This document shows, piece after piece, positions 61,445 through 64,000 of a stretch of 64,000 nucleotides of DNA (position 1 is its first letter; the number at the start of each line of letters is the position of its first letter). This DNA comes from Omphiscola glabra (Eukaryota > Mollusca > Gastropoda > Lymnaeidae). Location of the stretch: the NCBI GenBank assembly GCA_964017045.1, contig OZ024811.1:12739818-12803817 (forward strand), read 5' to 3'. The notes beneath the pieces were generated by a model. It had not been told where the DNA came from. It saw only the letters and a list, made by a program, of their open reading frames with translations, and searched no databases. The translations under genes and the position numbers were made by a program.

Positions 61445-61690
61445 TTAATGGAGTATCAAACATTTCTGCGTCGCATTTTACGCATCCGATGGCAGGACAA
61501 AGTGGCTAACACAGAGGTCTTGGAACGTGCCAAAATGTGTAGCATATTCTCAGCTCTTAACAAGAGGCGCCTTCGCTGATTGGGCTATGTAAGGAGAATG
61601 GAGGAAGGCCGAATTCCAAAGATGCTGCTGTATGGAGAGTTGGCAGAAGGGACAAGACTTATTGCACGGCAACGCCTGAGATGAATAAAT
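61445..61690 (+). mobile_element. LINE fragment, RT C-terminal tail
   Basis: Plus strand reads RRILRIRWQDKVANTEVLER, AKMCSIFSALNKRRLR, a TGA in place of Trp, then LGYVRRMEEGRIPKMLLYGE. This is the well-known C-terminal region of non-LTR retrotransposon ORFs (W.GHV.RM...R.PK). It is short, GC-richer than its surroundings and truncated on both sides. Confidence 0.8.
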
Positions 61691-61699
61691 AACTATTAC

Positions 61700-62430
61700 G
61701 GACCGTTATAGATGGAGAATTTAATCTCTGTTGTTTTGTCTAGGGCTCGTTCTAAAAACAGTCCATAATAAAGGACGATACCAAAGGTTAAAAATAATAA
61801 CAAATAAAACGACAATTAAGGCCAGAGCTAATTACAATTAATAACTTGTTTAATTTGTGAACTTCAATTAAACAATAACAGCAAGAGAAAATATGATTAA
61901 AATTATAAACTTGCAGATTTGCTGGTACCGGTACTGTATATAAAAATACAATGAGCACAAAATTGTACGAGGAAATAAAAATCTCTACACACAACAAAGT
62001 ATAATGACACATAGCATGCCTCGTAATCAAGGAAAGGAAAATCTCTCCCGTCATTTATTCTTATCCCTTTTATACTCAGTTTCAGATGATCATTCTGGAA
62101 AAAGGAATACGCAGTCTTACTGCTTCTCGCATTCTCTAGATCGTTCGATCCTGTTCCACAGAAACGGACGATAGTAAACAAAAGTATCAACAAAGGGATA
62201 TTTTTTGCTAGCCGCCCCAACACAGGACCGACTTGAAAGAGGTCATGCACGTGGAAGGCGGGCAAAGCGTCTCAAAATACGTCATCCCTTATAACAATAA
62301 CATTATGAAATACTGTTCTCATTCGGTCTAAAAATTATGGCCACATATCCACTAAAATACGTCTTTTCCAAAACTTTTCTATAACCTTTACCCCTAGGCA
62401 TTAATAGGCGATTCTTGTACAGCATACAAA
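61700..62430. other. Unassigned stretch
   Basis: No recognised feature. The minus frame 61903-62265 (120 codons) has a hydrophobic segment but no ATG context, splice partners or family motif that I can support, so it is not called. Confidence 0.35.
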
Positions 62431-62434
62431 TTAT

Positions 62435-62745
62435 TTGACTAAGTCACACAGCCCCTCCGATGTATTTGGCTGTTACACAGCCCGTGTAATTATTTTGGCT
62501 AAGTCACACAGCCCCTATGATTTACATGGCTAAGTCATTAAGCCCCCTCGGTTTTATTAGACTCTGTCCCTCAGCCGCGACGAGTTATGTGACTAAGCTC
62601 CAATCTCATAAGAATTATTTGACTAAGCTTCGCAAATCCTTAGAATTATTTGACTAAACGTCTCCTCTTCCTCGAATTATGTGTATAAGCCTCTCACCTC
62701 CTACGAATTATGTGACTAGGCCTCTCGAATTACGAGACGAATGGC
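62435..62745. repeat. ~31-34-bp degenerate minisatellite
   Basis: About nine imperfect copies around GAATTATTTGACTAAGC or GGCTAAGTCACACAGCCCCT, changing gradually from one end to the other. Confidence 0.7.
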
Positions 62746-63435
62746 GACTTCAAGTTTTGTTAGTGCCATACAATGTTAACTGCAGAATTGTCAAAATAGA
62801 CCAGTAACTCGTTACTTAATGTAATGATTATTTAGCAAAAGATATCATGACTTCAAAATCATGTTAATTAAACAATATCTATCGTGATTTTAAAATTACC
62901 TTAATTAAATAAAAGCTTTCAGAAATTTAAAATAATTTATTTCTTTTCTTTTATCCCATGCCAAAGTCTTTGGTTTTAACAATGTACTGGAAAAAAGTGC
63001 CATAAGCTGCGGTCGTCTTCACGTGGATGGACCTGTTCCAAATGAGTGGTTAGTAGCTTTGAAAATGTGCAGGTGAAAAAGGGGCACGCGGTACAAGCTA
63101 TTTACAAGTTTTAAATATCCCTCATTGGTACATTATGATAAGTACGCTTAACTATTATTTTTATGGCACGTCTCAGATAGTCGTAATGTATAATTCATCT
63201 TACCAATGTGTAGTCTCAGTTCCAGTAGAATCCCTTATCTACTCGTTAAATAAATAAATCAATTCTATTCTTCATTTATGTTTTATTATGCCATCGAAAA
63301 AATATTTGGAACTTGGCTAATAAAAGATCAAGCCGATAAAAAAAGTTTCATAAAGGTAATATTTATATTTTTCCATTTATTTTAAGCAAACATGAAGTGG
63401 ATGAAAAAGCTTGGCACCAGGCATTGCCAGATTTA
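62746..63435. other. AT-rich stretch, nothing recognised
   Basis: Stops in all frames; no similarity to the units that I could see. Confidence 0.35.
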
Positions 63436-63439
63436 TTTT

Positions 63440-63830
63440 AGAGATATTGTCCTACAAGTTGTCTCCTCTAGATTGTAAAAACTGGAATGTCTCTTCTATG
63501 CTTTAACTAAGGGTTTTTCTCCCCCAGACTGTAACAATGGTTTTATCTCCTCTAGACGGTAGCAATGGGATTGACTCCTCTGGAATGTAACCATATGGTT
63601 AACTCCTCTAGAAATGTAGCCATGATTTCGTCTCTCCTAGACTGTAACAATGCTGATGTCTCATTTAGGTAGAAAAGATTGTGTTGTCTCCTCTAGAATT
63701 AAACAATGGGTTTCTCTCCTCTAGACTGTAACAACGTTTGCTGTCTCTCCGTGATTGTAACTACATGTGTTTTTTCTTCTAGATTGTACCCCTGGTTTAT
63801 CTTCTCTTGACTGTCATAAAGAGGTGGGCA
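63440..63830. repeat. ~30-36-bp degenerate minisatellite
   Basis: Around a dozen copies with core TCTCCTCTAGACTGTAACAA, variable in length. Confidence 0.75.
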
Positions 63831-63837
63831 CACACAA

Positions 63838-64000
63838 AATTGCCAAGCAATGTTACTCATGACTCAAAACTGCAAAGCAATGCTGTTCATGACTTAAGTT
63901 TACCAGTCAATGATTCTTATGAGTTAAGTCTACCAAGCAATGCTACTCATGTGTCAAGTCTACCAAGCATTGCTACTCATGTGTCAAGTCTATCAAGCAT
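63838..64000. repeat. 30-bp tandem repeat running off the right edge
   Basis: Copies of a 30-bp unit with core CTACCAAGCAATGCTACTCA; the last copies are the most alike, so the array probably continues beyond the window. Confidence 0.8.

Noticed and set aside
61903..62265. 120-codon minus frame with a hydrophobic stretch
   Set aside because: No recognised motif, no paralogue in other units, and no splice or promoter evidence.

Overview
The window looks like nuclear DNA of an animal, most likely a mollusc and probably a gastropod (inference). It is very AT-rich. Its genes are split into short exons by GT-AG introns, and it holds many LINE, Ty1/copia, Helitron, DNA-transposon, SINE and minisatellite remnants. 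Lineage-specific expansions of C1q-domain genes are well known in molluscs. There are no bacterial-style genes, operons, tRNAs or rRNAs that I can see.

The backbone is a tandem array of six paralogous units, all on the minus strand, each a coiled-coil protein ending in a C1q domain. A full unit has seven coding exons (E1-E7, 5' to 3', so high to low coordinate). E1+E2 give an 80-residue N-terminal helical region. E3 is a short Asn/Thr/Ser-rich linker. E4 is a long coiled coil of about 190 residues. E5 (35 residues) and E6 (18 residues) are further helical segments. E7 is the C1q domain of about 133-137 residues. Intron phases are the same in every unit (0,1,1,0,0,1), and the spliced lengths of the complete genes are exact multiples of three. 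Unit 1 (coding 317-4891) runs off the left edge before its C1q exon. Unit 2 (8426-11307) is a pseudogene with only E5-E7, frameshifted in E6 and E7. Unit 3 (15533-23621, 501 aa) and unit 4 (29354-37964, 502 aa) are intact. Unit 5 (46762-56805, 467 aa) is intact but has lost E5 without breaking the frame. Unit 6 (60553-60962) shows only its C1q exon, which carries an in-frame stop; the rest should lie to the right of the visible homology or be lost.

Between and inside the units, homologous spacer and intron blocks recur (a CA-rich intron block, a CCCATTAC-type repeat, a degenerate 42-bp minisatellite, and a 5' flank with paired kappaB-like motifs). These show that whole 10-17 kb segments were duplicated, not just exons. 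Differences in unit length come mainly from insertions: LINE remnants (9.2, 11.5, 21.8-23.0, 30.3-32.0, 32.4-33.4 and 61.4 kb), a copia pol fragment (11.8-12.4 kb), a Helitron fragment with a nested MITE (43.9-44.8 kb), pogo/Tigger-like and hAT-like elements, several MITEs, two tRNA-derived SINE copies, and a 2.9-kb satellite of about 78 copies of a 37-bp unit (40.47-43.37 kb). The right end (62.4-64.0 kb) holds three further unrelated minisatellites.

By family knowledge the gene products would be oligomeric (C1q domains trimerise, coiled coils drive assembly) recognition proteins, plausibly of innate immunity. The visible start codons give no signal peptide, so secretion is not shown by the sequence.
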